From an uncultured bacterium (GTDB lineage Bacteria > Cyanobacteriota > Vampirovibrionia > Gastranaerophilales > Gastranaerophilaceae), in contig CAMDZX010000016.1 in assembly GCA_945910925.1 (NCBI GenBank), positions 1 to 20,995 of the forward strand: DNA of 20,995 nt, given 5' to 3'. Every line of letters begins with the position of its first letter. Position 1 is the first letter of the stretch. The translations under genes were made by a program, and so were the position numbers. Below are positions 12,933 through 20,995 of the stretch, piece after piece. The notes below the pieces were generated by a model. The model was given only the letters and a program-made list of their open reading frames with translations. It ran no database searches and had not been told where the DNA came from.

Positions 12933-13625
12933 ATGGGCAACTTATCAATATCAGGTACCGGATTAACGTCCGCAGAATTATCACATAAAAGGCAGATTAA
13001 GTCAGGTGGAACTATTGATATTAATTTTGCGGAGCTGCTAAAGCAATATAATGCATACAATATGGGTACCACAACCGGCAGCGGCGGTTTCGGAATCCTT
13101 TCAACTATTTTGAATATTGTAAACCAGACTCTTCAGGGAGTTCTATTTTCGATAGTAAATAGGAATTCACAAACAAATCAAAGCTCGCAAGTTGCAGATT
13201 CAAATACTGTCAATACAGAAGCAATAAATAAAACAAAACAAGTTTTAAGTGCAGATCTTGCTTCGTATCAGGCAAAGGGTATAAAAGTTTCTGATTGGGA
13301 TGCGAATAATTCTTGCACATTGTCTTGGAATGGTAAAACCGCAACAATAACTATTGATAATTCCGGGAATACACAATTTAGCGGTGATATGGAAGCAATA
13401 GCAGATTATTTAAAATCCGACCCTCAAGAGGCAGAAGCTTTAAAAAGACAACAAGAATTTATTGAAAATCTAAAAATACAAGGTGATCCTGTAGTCGGAG
13501 ATGTAAGTTTTACGACTGTAAATGTCAATGGAGAACCTGTCGCCGCAATCCAAATTACAACTCAAGGCGGTGATACACACTATCTGAACAGTTACGGATA
13601 TGAGGTTACTCCCGATGTTACTTAA
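12933..13625 (+). CDS. Hypothetical protein
   Basis: A 230-residue protein I do not recognise. GGAGAG at 12921-12926 places the start at the ATG at 12933 (a TTG six bases earlier is also in frame). There is no signal peptide. Residues 1-50 are polar; 50-85 are Gly/Ser/Thr-rich with one mildly hydrophobic helix ('GILSTILNIVNQTLQGVLFS'). Residues 85-150 alternate short strands ('CTLSWNGKTATITIDNSGN'), 150-175 are charged and helical, and the C-terminus returns to strands ('FTTVNVNGEPVAAIQITT'). This gives a small beta-rich fold. It stands alone between the terminator and polA, so context gives no function. Only one cysteine is present. Confidence 0.8.
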   Translation: MGNLSISGTGLTSAELSHKRQIKSGGTIDINFAELLKQYNAYNMGTTTGSGGFGILSTILNIVNQTLQGVLFSIVNRNSQTNQSSQVADSNTVNTEAINKTKQVLSADLASYQAKGIKVSDWDANNSCTLSWNGKTATITIDNSGNTQFSGDMEAIADYLKSDPQEAEALKRQQEFIENLKIQGDPVVGDVSFTTVNVNGEPVAAIQITTQGGDTHYLNSYGYEVTPDVT

Positions 13626-13810
13626 TTATTTTGTTACATTTAGCGTTATACATAATTAAATGTTTGTCAGTATGTAATTACTGTTTTATAACTTTGATAA
13701 ATTAAGTCGAGATGTATGTTACATTCTGGACTTATCGTGTTGAATTGATACAATAAGATAAGGTACGGAACAGTTTTAGTTCTTTGCGAAATAAAGTTGG
13801 CGGGGTTGCT

Positions 13811-16510
13811 ATGGGAAAAACACTGGTATTAATAGACGGGCATGCATTAGCATTCAGACAGTATTACGCATTAGAGCGTTCGGGGATGAAGAATTCCCAA
13901 AACCAACCAACTTGGGCGGTATACGGATTTTTTAAAGCTATATTTGATTTACTTCAAAAAATAAAACCCGATTCTATTGCGGTTACCTTTGATGTATCTC
14001 ATCATACGTTTAGAACAGAGCTCTATGAGGATTACAAAGCGAATCGCGAAGCCATGCCGGATGCAATGCACACCCAAATGGAATTTATATGCGAAGGGCT
14101 AAAAGCTTTTGATATACCTATTTATACAAAAGAGGGTTTCGAGGCGGACGATTTAATCGGCACAATATCTGCACGTGCCGCAGAACGAGGGGATACGACA
14201 CTTATATTAACTGGAGATCAGGATGCATTCCAATTGATTGACAGAAAGGGATTAATTAAAGTATTGATTCCGTCCCAAGGTATATTAAAAGAATACGGCT
14301 GGCATGAAGTGTATGAAAAACTCGGTGTTTATCCTAATCAGGTAATTGATTACAAAGCTCTGAGAGGAGATACTTCTGACAACATTCCGGGAGTAAAAGG
14401 TATTGGCGAAAAAACCGCACAGTATTTGTTGAGCGAATATAAAAACTTAGAAAAAGTTCTTGAAAATTGTGAAAACATTGAGAAAAAGTCCGTTCGTGAA
14501 AAAATTTGTGCAGAAAAAGATATAGCACTAATGAGTCAAAAACTTGCAACCATTATACGAGATGTTGATATTGAATTTGATTTTGATTCTGCAAACATAA
14601 TTTTACCTGACATTGATAAAGTCACGGAATTTTTGAAAAGTATGCAGTTTTATTCGTTTATAAAAAGCATAAATTCAATTCTTACATCCTTTAATCCTGA
14701 TATAAAACTTGATGATAATATAACATTAGAGGCAAAACCTGATAAGACAGATAACGGACAATTAGGTTTATTTGCGCAGGCGGTAAAAGAATCAGTCGGA
14801 GATACTGACGTCAATTGGGTAAAAATTTCTGACGAAAACATAGATTCTCTTGTTAGTGAAATCAAAAACTCCGGAATTATCGGATTAAATATATATAATG
14901 ATACTTACAGAATACTGGGACTCTCAATAGGTGTAAATGATAAAGGGTATTATGCGGACTCACGCTATCTGAAACAACTCAAACCTTTACTTGAAGATGA
15001 AAGTATCAAAAAAGTTTTCTTTGATGCAAAACGTGTGATGAACGTATGCAGACTCAATGATATTGATTTAAAAGGGTTTGATTATGATGTTCTTCTTGCA
15101 AGTTATGTAAAAGATTCCAACAAAAATCATTCTCTTGATTTTCAGGCGATAGACGCGTTTAATCATATAATGCGTGATAAAGAAACAATGACGGAAGAAT
15201 GTACTGATGATATGTGGCATTATGCAGCCGATGAAGGGTACACGATATTAAAACTTGCCGAATATTGGAAAGCCAATCTGAACAAAACAGAAAAGAATAT
15301 CTTGGAAAATATTGAGTTCCCGCTCACATTTGTTCTTGAAAAAATGGAGTATAACGGCGTAGCTATTGACGTTGAATACTTAAAAAGTCTGTCAGCATAT
15401 ATGACATCAAGACTTGCAGATTTAGAAGGGTTTATTTATCAACTTGCAGGCGGACCGTTTAATATTAATTCGCCCAAACAGGTCGCAGAAGTTCTTTATG
15501 ACAGATTACAAATAAAATCCGGCAAAAAGAAACGCAGCCGTTCAACTTCTGCCGAAATATTGGAAGAACTTGCAAACGAATATGAAATATGTGATTTCAT
15601 TCTTCAGCACAGAAAATTTGCAAAACTAAAATCTACTTATACGGACTCTTTGCCTGCCTTGATATCCAAGCGTGACGGCAGAATACATACCACATATAAT
15701 CAGGCAACAACCGTTACGGGAAGGTTATCGTCATCTAATCCTAATCTTCAAAATATTCCTATAAGAACGGAGGAAGGTAACAAAATAAGAAATGCGTTTT
15801 GTTCACAGGATAAAGAACATAACTTGATTTTATCAGCGGATTATTCACAAATAGAATTAAGGTTGCTTGCTCATGTATCGGGTGATGAACATTTGATTGA
15901 GGCTTTTAATTCCGATGTTGATGTACATACACTTACTGCTTCAAAAGTTTTTGGTGTAAGCATAGACGAGGTTACAAAAGATATGCGACGGAAAGCAAAA
16001 GCCGTAAACTTCGGGATTGTATACGGTCAATCTAAATACGGACTTGCAAAAGCGTTGAATATTTCTAATTCTCAAGCGCAAGATTTTATTGACAAATATT
16101 TTGAATCTTATCCTAAGATTAAACAGTATATGAACGATAAAATTGAATTTGCACACGAAAACGGTTATGTCGAAACTCTGCTTGGACGTCGCAGATATCT
16201 TTCCGCTGAACTTGCAAGTTCAAATTTCCAAATAAGAGAGTTTGCACAACGTGCCGCAATAAATCAACCGTTACAAGGTACGGCAGCAGATTTGATTAAA
16301 CAGGCAATGATAGAAGTTGATAAACAATTGACCTTAAAAGGGTTAAAAGCGAAAATGATAATACAGGTTCACGATGAACTTGTGTTTGAACTTCCAAAAG
16401 AAGAACTTGAAGAATTGAAAGAACTTGTTGTTAAAGGTATGGAGTTATCACAACCTTTGAAAGTTCCTTTGGTTGTAGATGTGAATTACGGTGAATCATG
16501 GAAAGAATAG
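13811..16510 (+). CDS. polA: DNA polymerase I
   Basis: An 899-residue DNA polymerase for gap filling and Okazaki fragment processing. The 5' nuclease domain (1-290) has 'EADDLIGT' and the helix-hairpin-helix 'GDTSDNIPGVKGIGEKTA'. The polymerase domain (about 500-899) has motif A 'DYSQIELR' (677-684), motif B 'RRKAKAVNFGIVYG' (726-739) and motif C 'VHDEL' (853-857). Phe734 is the equivalent of E. coli Phe762. The middle 3'-5' exonuclease domain is present in length, but its metal ligands are altered: residues aligned to E. coli Asp355, Glu357 and Asp424 are Asn360, Tyr362 and Val409, so proofreading is probably lost. I start at the ATG at 13811; a TTG 27 bases upstream is also in frame. The stop overlaps the next gene by 13 bp. 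Confidence 0.97.
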   Translation: MGKTLVLIDGHALAFRQYYALERSGMKNSQNQPTWAVYGFFKAIFDLLQKIKPDSIAVTFDVSHHTFRTELYEDYKANREAMPDAMHTQMEFICEGLKAFDIPIYTKEGFEADDLIGTISARAAERGDTTLILTGDQDAFQLIDRKGLIKVLIPSQGILKEYGWHEVYEKLGVYPNQVIDYKALRGDTSDNIPGVKGIGEKTAQYLLSEYKNLEKVLENCENIEKKSVREKICAEKDIALMSQKLATIIRDVDIEFDFDSANIILPDIDKVTEFLKSMQFYSFIKSINSILTSFNPDIKLDDNITLEAKPDKTDNGQLGLFAQAVKESVGDTDVNWVKISDENIDSLVSEIKNSGIIGLNIYNDTYRILGLSIGVNDKGYYADSRYLKQLKPLLEDESIKKVFFDAKRVMNVCRLNDIDLKGFDYDVLLASYVKDSNKNHSLDFQAIDAFNHIMRDKETMTEECTDDMWHYAADEGYTILKLAEYWKANLNKTEKNILENIEFPLTFVLEKMEYNGVAIDVEYLKSLSAYMTSRLADLEGFIYQLAGGPFNINSPKQVAEVLYDRLQIKSGKKKRSRSTSAEILEELANEYEICDFILQHRKFAKLKSTYTDSLPALISKRDGRIHTTYNQATTVTGRLSSSNPNLQNIPIRTEEGNKIRNAFCSQDKEHNLILSADYSQIELRLLAHVSGDEHLIEAFNSDVDVHTLTASKVFGVSIDEVTKDMRRKAKAVNFGIVYGQSKYGLAKALNISNSQAQDFIDKYFESYPKIKQYMNDKIEFAHENGYVETLLGRRRYLSAELASSNFQIREFAQRAAINQPLQGTAADLIKQAMIEVDKQLTLKGLKAKMIIQVHDELVFELPKEELEELKELVVKGMELSQPLKVPLVVDVNYGESWKE

Positions 16511-16899
16511 TCAAATTTTTAGTTATTTTATTACTGTCTTTACCAATGTTATCAGCATTTGCTGATACACCCGGTCAACCTCAATCCGCACTTGGAACAC
16601 CTCAGGTTGTAACGTTACCGCAATGTATAAAAACATTTAATGTTAATTTTGAGAAATTGTTATTTCTGACAGAGGCTGCGATATCGAGCAGTAATTATAA
16701 TATTGAAGAAATACAGACTCAAGGCGGATACATTGTATTTACCGTATCCGGCTATAAATTTCTGGCGACGGTAATGGACTTTGGAGATAGCAAAGCTATT
16801 CTCAAAATAACACCTTGCAACGGCAACTATACATTCCCGCCCGTTATCATAAGAAACATTTTCTTATATATCGAGTCTAATCAGTATAAAAAGTTTTAA
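16498..16899 (+). CDS. Small secreted hypothetical protein
   Basis: A 133-residue protein with a signal peptide (MERIVKFLVILLLSLPMLSAFA, cleavage likely after residue 22), so it is exported. The mature part has a Pro/Gln-rich linker, then a compact alpha/beta segment ('NFEKLLFLTEAAI', 'GGYIVFTVSGYKFLATVMDF', 'KAILKITPC') with two cysteines (about 43 and 107) that could pair. Its ATG lies inside the end of polA (13-bp overlap) and only a weak GGTGA ribosome site is seen, so it is probably translated by coupling to polA. It is convergent with secA, 16 bp apart, with no hairpin between. I do not recognise the family. Confidence 0.8.
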   Translation: MERIVKFLVILLLSLPMLSAFADTPGQPQSALGTPQVVTLPQCIKTFNVNFEKLLFLTEAAISSSNYNIEEIQTQGGYIVFTVSGYKFLATVMDFGDSKAILKITPCNGNYTFPPVIIRNIFLYIESNQYKKF

Positions 16900-16915
16900 T
16901 TCTGCTAATTTTGAA

Positions 16916-19543
16916 TTACTCCGCCTCTGTTACGAATTGAACCCCGAATTTTGTGCGGAACAGGTATTTGACTGTATCACCTTGAATTTCGTGCATCATT
17001 GTATTAAATAAATCATACGCTTCACGTTTATATTCAATAAGCGGGTCTTTTTGTCCGTACGCTCTCAAACCTATACCATCTCTCAGCATATCAATATTAT
17101 GGAGGTGGTCAATCCATTTGTTGTCAACAACTCTTAACAGAATATCCTTCTCAATATGCCTCATAACATTGTCGTCAGCATAAAGTTCTTCAGGCGCTCT
17201 ATCTTGATTGTATTCTTTCATAACATCGTTATAGAAGGTTATAACTTCTTTTTCGTGGTCACGATATGCGTTTAGCATAGCTTCCTTCAACCTGTCATAC
17301 ATATCGTCATATCGCATTTTTTTGATATCATCAACCTTGATATAATCAAGTTGCGGGATAATTGAATGTAACTCTTTTACCATTGTTACCAAATCATCAT
17401 AAATATACTCATCAACAGGCATTTCAGGTGTAATATAACTTTGGAGAAGTCTTTCGAGTTCTCTTTCCATCATAAATATAATATCTTCCGTAAGATTTGT
17501 TTCCGTTATAACACGTTTTCTCTGTGCATAGAATTTTTCACGCTGAATATTCATAACATCATCGTATTCAAGTACATTTTTACGAATATCAAAATGGTAT
17601 GTTTCAACCTTTCTTTGTGCTGATTGAATTTGTTTTGTGATAAGCGCGGATTCGATTGCCATATCTTCTTCAACGTTCATCATATTCATAAGAGAAACAA
17701 GTTTATCCCCGCCAAAAATCCTCATAAGATTATCTTCTAAAGATAAGAAAAATCTCGTAGACCCTGGGTCACCCTGTCTTGCGGCACGACCTCTAAGCTG
17801 GTTATCTATACGTCGTGACTCGTGACGTTCAGTACCTATAACATGCAACCCACCTGCGGCAACAACTTTTTCGTGTTCTTCAACTGTTGTAGCCCTAGCC
17901 TCCGCCATAGCCGCCTCTTTTTTCTCCTCATAATTAGGAGTTTTTTCAGGCGTGTATTTTTTTGCATCCAATGCTTCTTTCGCAAGATATTCTGCATTAC
18001 CGCCTAACAAAATATCCGTACCTCTACCCGCCATGTTTGTTGCGATTGTAACCGCACCGTATCTGCCTGCCTGAGCAATAATATACGCTTCTTTTTCGTG
18101 ATATTTCGCGTTCAAAACATTGTGCTTGATACCGCGTTTCTTCAAAAGTGCGGATAAATATTCCGATTTTTCGATACTGATTGTACCGACAAGAACAGGA
18201 CGTCCGATTTTATGCTGAGCAATTATATCCTCTACAACAGCGTTAAATTTTGCACGTTCAGTCTTATAAATCACGTCAGGATAGTTTATTCTTATATCTT
18301 TTTTATTGGTAGGAATAACCGTTACTTCAAGATTATAAATCTTACCAAATTCAGCTTCTTCCGTCATAGCAGTACCCGTCATGCCGGAAAGTTTCGGATA
18401 GAGTCTGAAAAGGTTTTGGAATGTAATACTTGCAAGAGTTTGAGTTTCATCCTGAATTTTTACACCTTCTTTAGCTTCAACAGCCTGATGAAGTCCGTCC
18501 GACCAACGGCGACCTTCCATAAGTCTTCCCGTAAATTCATCAACAATCATGACCTCACCGTCTTTGATAACGTAATCGGTATCTTTTATAAACAATTCCT
18601 TAGCCTTGAGCGCCTGCAAAAGGTGATGTGCGTACTGTGTTGAAATATCAAATAAATCCTTACATCCTATTAATTCTTGGGCTCTGTCTATCCCTTCTTC
18701 TGAGAGAATAACGTTTTTATTTTTTTCGTCGACCTCATAATCAACATCTTTTTTCAATTGAGGCGCAATTTTTGCCATAAGTTTATAAGTATCTGCAGAT
18801 TTTTCGAGTTTCCCGCTGATAATAAGCGGTGTTCTTGCTTCATCAATCAAAATACTGTCAACTTCGTCGATGATAGCGTAATTGTATGGTCTTTGGACGA
18901 GCATATCAACAGAGCCTGCCATATTATCTCTTAGATAATCAAACCCGAATTCGTTGTTTGTACCGTATGTAATATCACAGTTGTATGCAGCTTTCTTTTC
19001 TTCAAACTCCATTTCGTTGCGTCCGCCCGATAAAATCACACCGACAGACAGACCGAGGAATTTATATATCCGTCCCATCCATTCGCTGTCACGTTTTGCA
19101 AGATAGTCGTTTACCGTGATAACGTGAACCCCTTTTCCCGTAAGCGCATTTAAGTAAGCAGGAAGTGTGGCAACAAGAGTTTTACCTTCCCCTGTTCTCA
19201 TTTCCGCAATATGACCGTTATGCAAGAAATATCCGCCCATAAGTTGAACATCAAAATGTCGCATATTAAGAACACGTTTCGCAGCTTCTCTAACTGTTGC
19301 AAAGGCTTCAGGCAGAATTTTGTCGAGAGCTCCTTTTTCAAGAATTCTGTCCGCTTTTACATTATCCGATGTCGGGCGCTCACTAAGAATTTGTTTAAAT
19401 TCATCCGTTTTTGCCCGCAGTTGGTCATCCGTTAATTGTTCAAATTCTTCTTCAAGTGCGTTTATATGGTCAATAACGGGCATGATACTTTTTATTTTTT
19501 TATCGTTTGAGCCCCCAAGTAATTTTCCTAAAAGTTTTAACAT
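16916..19543 (-). CDS. secA: Preprotein translocase ATPase SecA
   Basis: An 875-residue motor that drives unfolded preproteins through SecYEG using ATP. Seen in order: 'DVQLMGG' (98-104), Walker A 'MRTGEGKTLVATL' (115-127), Walker B 'DEVDSILIDEARTPLIISG' (226-244), the preprotein cross-linking domain, the second nucleotide-binding domain with 'TNMAGRGTDILLGG' and 'NQLRGRAARQGDPGS', and the helical scaffold and wing domains. The protein ends 'GVQFVTEAE' and lacks the C-terminal linker with the Cys-rich zinc motif that binds SecB and lipid in E. coli. AAGGA lies just upstream of the ATG at 19543. Housekeeping gene, probably monocistronic here. It would serve the two small secreted proteins encoded nearby. 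Confidence 0.98.
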   Translation of the reverse strand: MLKLLGKLLGGSNDKKIKSIMPVIDHINALEEEFEQLTDDQLRAKTDEFKQILSERPTSDNVKADRILEKGALDKILPEAFATVREAAKRVLNMRHFDVQLMGGYFLHNGHIAEMRTGEGKTLVATLPAYLNALTGKGVHVITVNDYLAKRDSEWMGRIYKFLGLSVGVILSGGRNEMEFEEKKAAYNCDITYGTNNEFGFDYLRDNMAGSVDMLVQRPYNYAIIDEVDSILIDEARTPLIISGKLEKSADTYKLMAKIAPQLKKDVDYEVDEKNKNVILSEEGIDRAQELIGCKDLFDISTQYAHHLLQALKAKELFIKDTDYVIKDGEVMIVDEFTGRLMEGRRWSDGLHQAVEAKEGVKIQDETQTLASITFQNLFRLYPKLSGMTGTAMTEEAEFGKIYNLEVTVIPTNKKDIRINYPDVIYKTERAKFNAVVEDIIAQHKIGRPVLVGTISIEKSEYLSALLKKRGIKHNVLNAKYHEKEAYIIAQAGRYGAVTIATNMAGRGTDILLGGNAEYLAKEALDAKKYTPEKTPNYEEKKEAAMAEARATTVEEHEKVVAAGGLHVIGTERHESRRIDNQLRGRAARQGDPGSTRFFLSLEDNLMRIFGGDKLVSLMNMMNVEEDMAIESALITKQIQSAQRKVETYHFDIRKNVLEYDDVMNIQREKFYAQRKRVITETNLTEDIIFMMERELERLLQSYITPEMPVDEYIYDDLVTMVKELHSIIPQLDYIKVDDIKKMRYDDMYDRLKEAMLNAYRDHEKEVITFYNDVMKEYNQDRAPEELYADDNVMRHIEKDILLRVVDNKWIDHLHNIDMLRDGIGLRAYGQKDPLIEYKREAYDLFNTMMHEIQGDTVKYLFRTKFGVQFVTEAE

Positions 19544-19715
19544 AATAATCCTTCTACCCTCTGTCTTTTATTTAATCATACCATAGAAATAAATAAGCAC
19601 GACCTACCTGATAAGTTTATTTTTTATAATTACATTAATATTTCTTAATATTTATATTTTTTTGGCAAATTTTGGTATTTATGTGTTTTATTCGCTATGT
19701 GAAAGGGGAATGTGT

Positions 19716-20995
19716 ATGAATGCTATCACCAATGTAAGAATAAACCAAATAAATAATAACAAAATGAATTATTCTAAGTCTAACGTAAATTCCTTACAAT
19801 CGAACAATGTACAATTCAAAGGCTTAAATTTCAGAAAAATAGTTACCTCAAAAGCAAAAAGACAATTTCTGTCAGATCAAAAAGAAAATATATCCCTTCT
19901 ATTGTATAAGCCGTATGAAACTATTAGCAATGCGACTAAAGATGTAAATGAAAAACGTATTTATTTCCTTAAATCTTTATCTAACGCATTTAATTCAAGA
20001 TGCAATCTTGAAAATGGGAGAGCAATACGAGAAAACGGTGATATTGTATTGGATATATTTAATTCAGTAAAAAAACCACATAGAGCACATTTTTATATTT
20101 CCCAAAGGTTTAATGGCACTATGGAAGATATGAAAAATGTATTAAAGCTTATGGGAAATAACAAACAACGTTGTGATTTAGCATGCAGAGTTAATGAACA
20201 AATAGTTTTACGTTCGTCTCGTCATAAAGCTGCACCAAATTTAATCACAGACATTTTATCTTCAAAACATGTAGACACTTATGCGAAAAATTTTGCTGAA
20301 TATAAACCATATTTAGTTGAAAACAGAACAAATAAGGATGCCATTAAAAACCTTGATAAAATGGTATCAGAAGGAACATTTAATTCAGCAGAATATAACA
20401 AAGGTTATTCAATAAGAAGATTGTTTAACCCGAATATGTTAGTTGAAACAGAGATTTTAAACCCTAGAACAATAGAAGCTAATTATACCCAAGAAGGTCA
20501 AGAGTTTCTTAGTGCTTTTGTGGATTCATTCGGAATAAGTAAAAAGAGTATAAAAGCCGGTAATGACAAAGATATTATGGAAATGTTTAAATCTACAACG
20601 AAGAAAAATTTACCTTTAAGAAAATATATTCTTAATGAATATGCAACTATGTATCAATTAGAAAATTATACACATAATGAAAACAACAAAAATATTAGTG
20701 AATTACGAAAATTGTTTGATAATATTGATAAGAATAAACATGCAAGCAATTTTGTTAGTAAGTTAATGCACAACAATTACATGCCGGGGAAAATAGAGAG
20801 TTTAAATGAAATCTTGGAAAATGTACCAAACAAAGAACTTGATATATTTTTTGATAATGTACCAAATATCCTAAATCAAACAAAATTCGGAGGAAATAGA
20901 ATTGAGACTTTAAAAAAACATATTAAAAATCCTTTTTATAAAACAGAAAGAACTCGTACAAACAACCATCATATGCGTAAAATAGGCATGCGTGT
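19716..20995 (+). CDS. Hypothetical Asn/Lys-rich protein with N-terminal FKG motif, 3' end outside window
   Basis: An open frame from the ATG at 19716, with AAGGGG 8 nt upstream, to the window end without a stop: 426 complete codons. The first 32 residues are polar, Asn/Ser-rich and apparently unstructured, followed by 'VQFKGLNF' (32-39). The rest is soluble, predominantly helical and rich in Asn, Lys and Ile/Leu, without membrane segments, signal peptide or a catalytic motif I can identify. There are only two or three cysteines. The N-terminal layout (polar tail then F-K-G/A) recalls the 7577-8212 protein. It could be a cytoplasmic or effector-like protein; I see no basis to choose. Codon use is strongly AT-rich, somewhat more so than polA or secA. 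Confidence 0.85.
   Translation, partial: MNAITNVRINQINNNKMNYSKSNVNSLQSNNVQFKGLNFRKIVTSKAKRQFLSDQKENISLLLYKPYETISNATKDVNEKRIYFLKSLSNAFNSRCNLENGRAIRENGDIVLDIFNSVKKPHRAHFYISQRFNGTMEDMKNVLKLMGNNKQRCDLACRVNEQIVLRSSRHKAAPNLITDILSSKHVDTYAKNFAEYKPYLVENRTNKDAIKNLDKMVSEGTFNSAEYNKGYSIRRLFNPNMLVETEILNPRTIEANYTQEGQEFLSAFVDSFGISKKSIKAGNDKDIMEMFKSTTKKNLPLRKYILNEYATMYQLENYTHNENNKNISELRKLFDNIDKNKHASNFVSKLMHNNYMPGKIESLNEILENVPNKELDIFFDNVPNILNQTKFGGNRIETLKKHIKNPFYKTERTRTNNHHMRKIGMR

Noticed and set aside
13622..13659. TTAATTAT/ATAATTAA inverted repeat after the 13625 stop as terminator
   Set aside because: All-A/T arms with a 22-nt spacer and no T tail; too weak to call.
16900..16915. Terminator between the secreted protein gene and secA
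   Set aside because: Only 16 bp with no inverted repeat.

Overview
The window is AT-rich bacterial DNA with dense, mostly bacterial-core gene content on both strands. The core genes (sigma-70 factor, RlmB, NadA, NupC, transketolase half, WecG/TagA, PolA, SecA) sit among several hypothetical proteins I cannot place in any general family: glycine-rich or multi-membrane-segment proteins and Asn/Lys-rich proteins with an N-terminal 'FKA/FKG' motif. From memory this mix resembles gut Gastranaerophilales (Vampirovibrionia, 'Melainabacteria'). That lineage call is an inference (about 0.6) and no single marker here proves it. I see no rRNA, tRNA, CRISPR array, integrase or transposase.

Layout, left to right. 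Positions 1-561 hold the 3' end of a TPR protein gene (+). Convergent to it is a compact minus-strand operon, nadA - rlmB - sigma factor (3272 down to 602, gaps of 11 and 14 bp). Next is a tandem duplication of about 702 bp (3340-4041 and 4169-4870), each copy carrying a 170-residue coiled-coil protein plus the same leader with three inverted repeats. The second copy abuts the stop codon of a minus-strand CNT nucleoside transporter (4869-6143). Divergent from that is a translationally coupled pair of membrane proteins (6456-7577, 7577-8212) that look distantly paralogous, ended by a strong terminator. Positions 8213-9750 are an accessory zone: a C-terminal remnant of a DHA2/EmrB-type exporter, a small glycine-rich membrane protein gene (8492-8953, -), and a ~800 bp gene-free stretch packed with short palindromes and bounded by inverted arrays of a degenerate 8-bp repeat.

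Positions 9751-12289 are a minus-strand operon, wecG/tagA-like glycosyltransferase - N-terminal half of a split transketolase - zinc alcohol dehydrogenase, which may supply and attach a sugar or polyol to a surface polymer. Divergent from it is a tiny secreted Lys/Gln/Glu-rich helical protein with a strong terminator. A 230-residue hypothetical protein follows, then polA (proofreading domain present but catalytically degenerate) overlapping a small secreted protein. Convergent to these is secA (no C-terminal zinc motif). The window ends inside a long Asn/Lys-rich hypothetical gene (19716 onward).

The most noteworthy signals are the nearly identical tandem duplication with differences only at its ends, the octamer-repeat arrays at three sites, the orphan transketolase half in a glycosyltransferase operon, the NupC homologue lacking the conserved Glu of the nucleobase-binding motif, and the exporter remnant. 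I found no convincing complete novel defence or mobile system.
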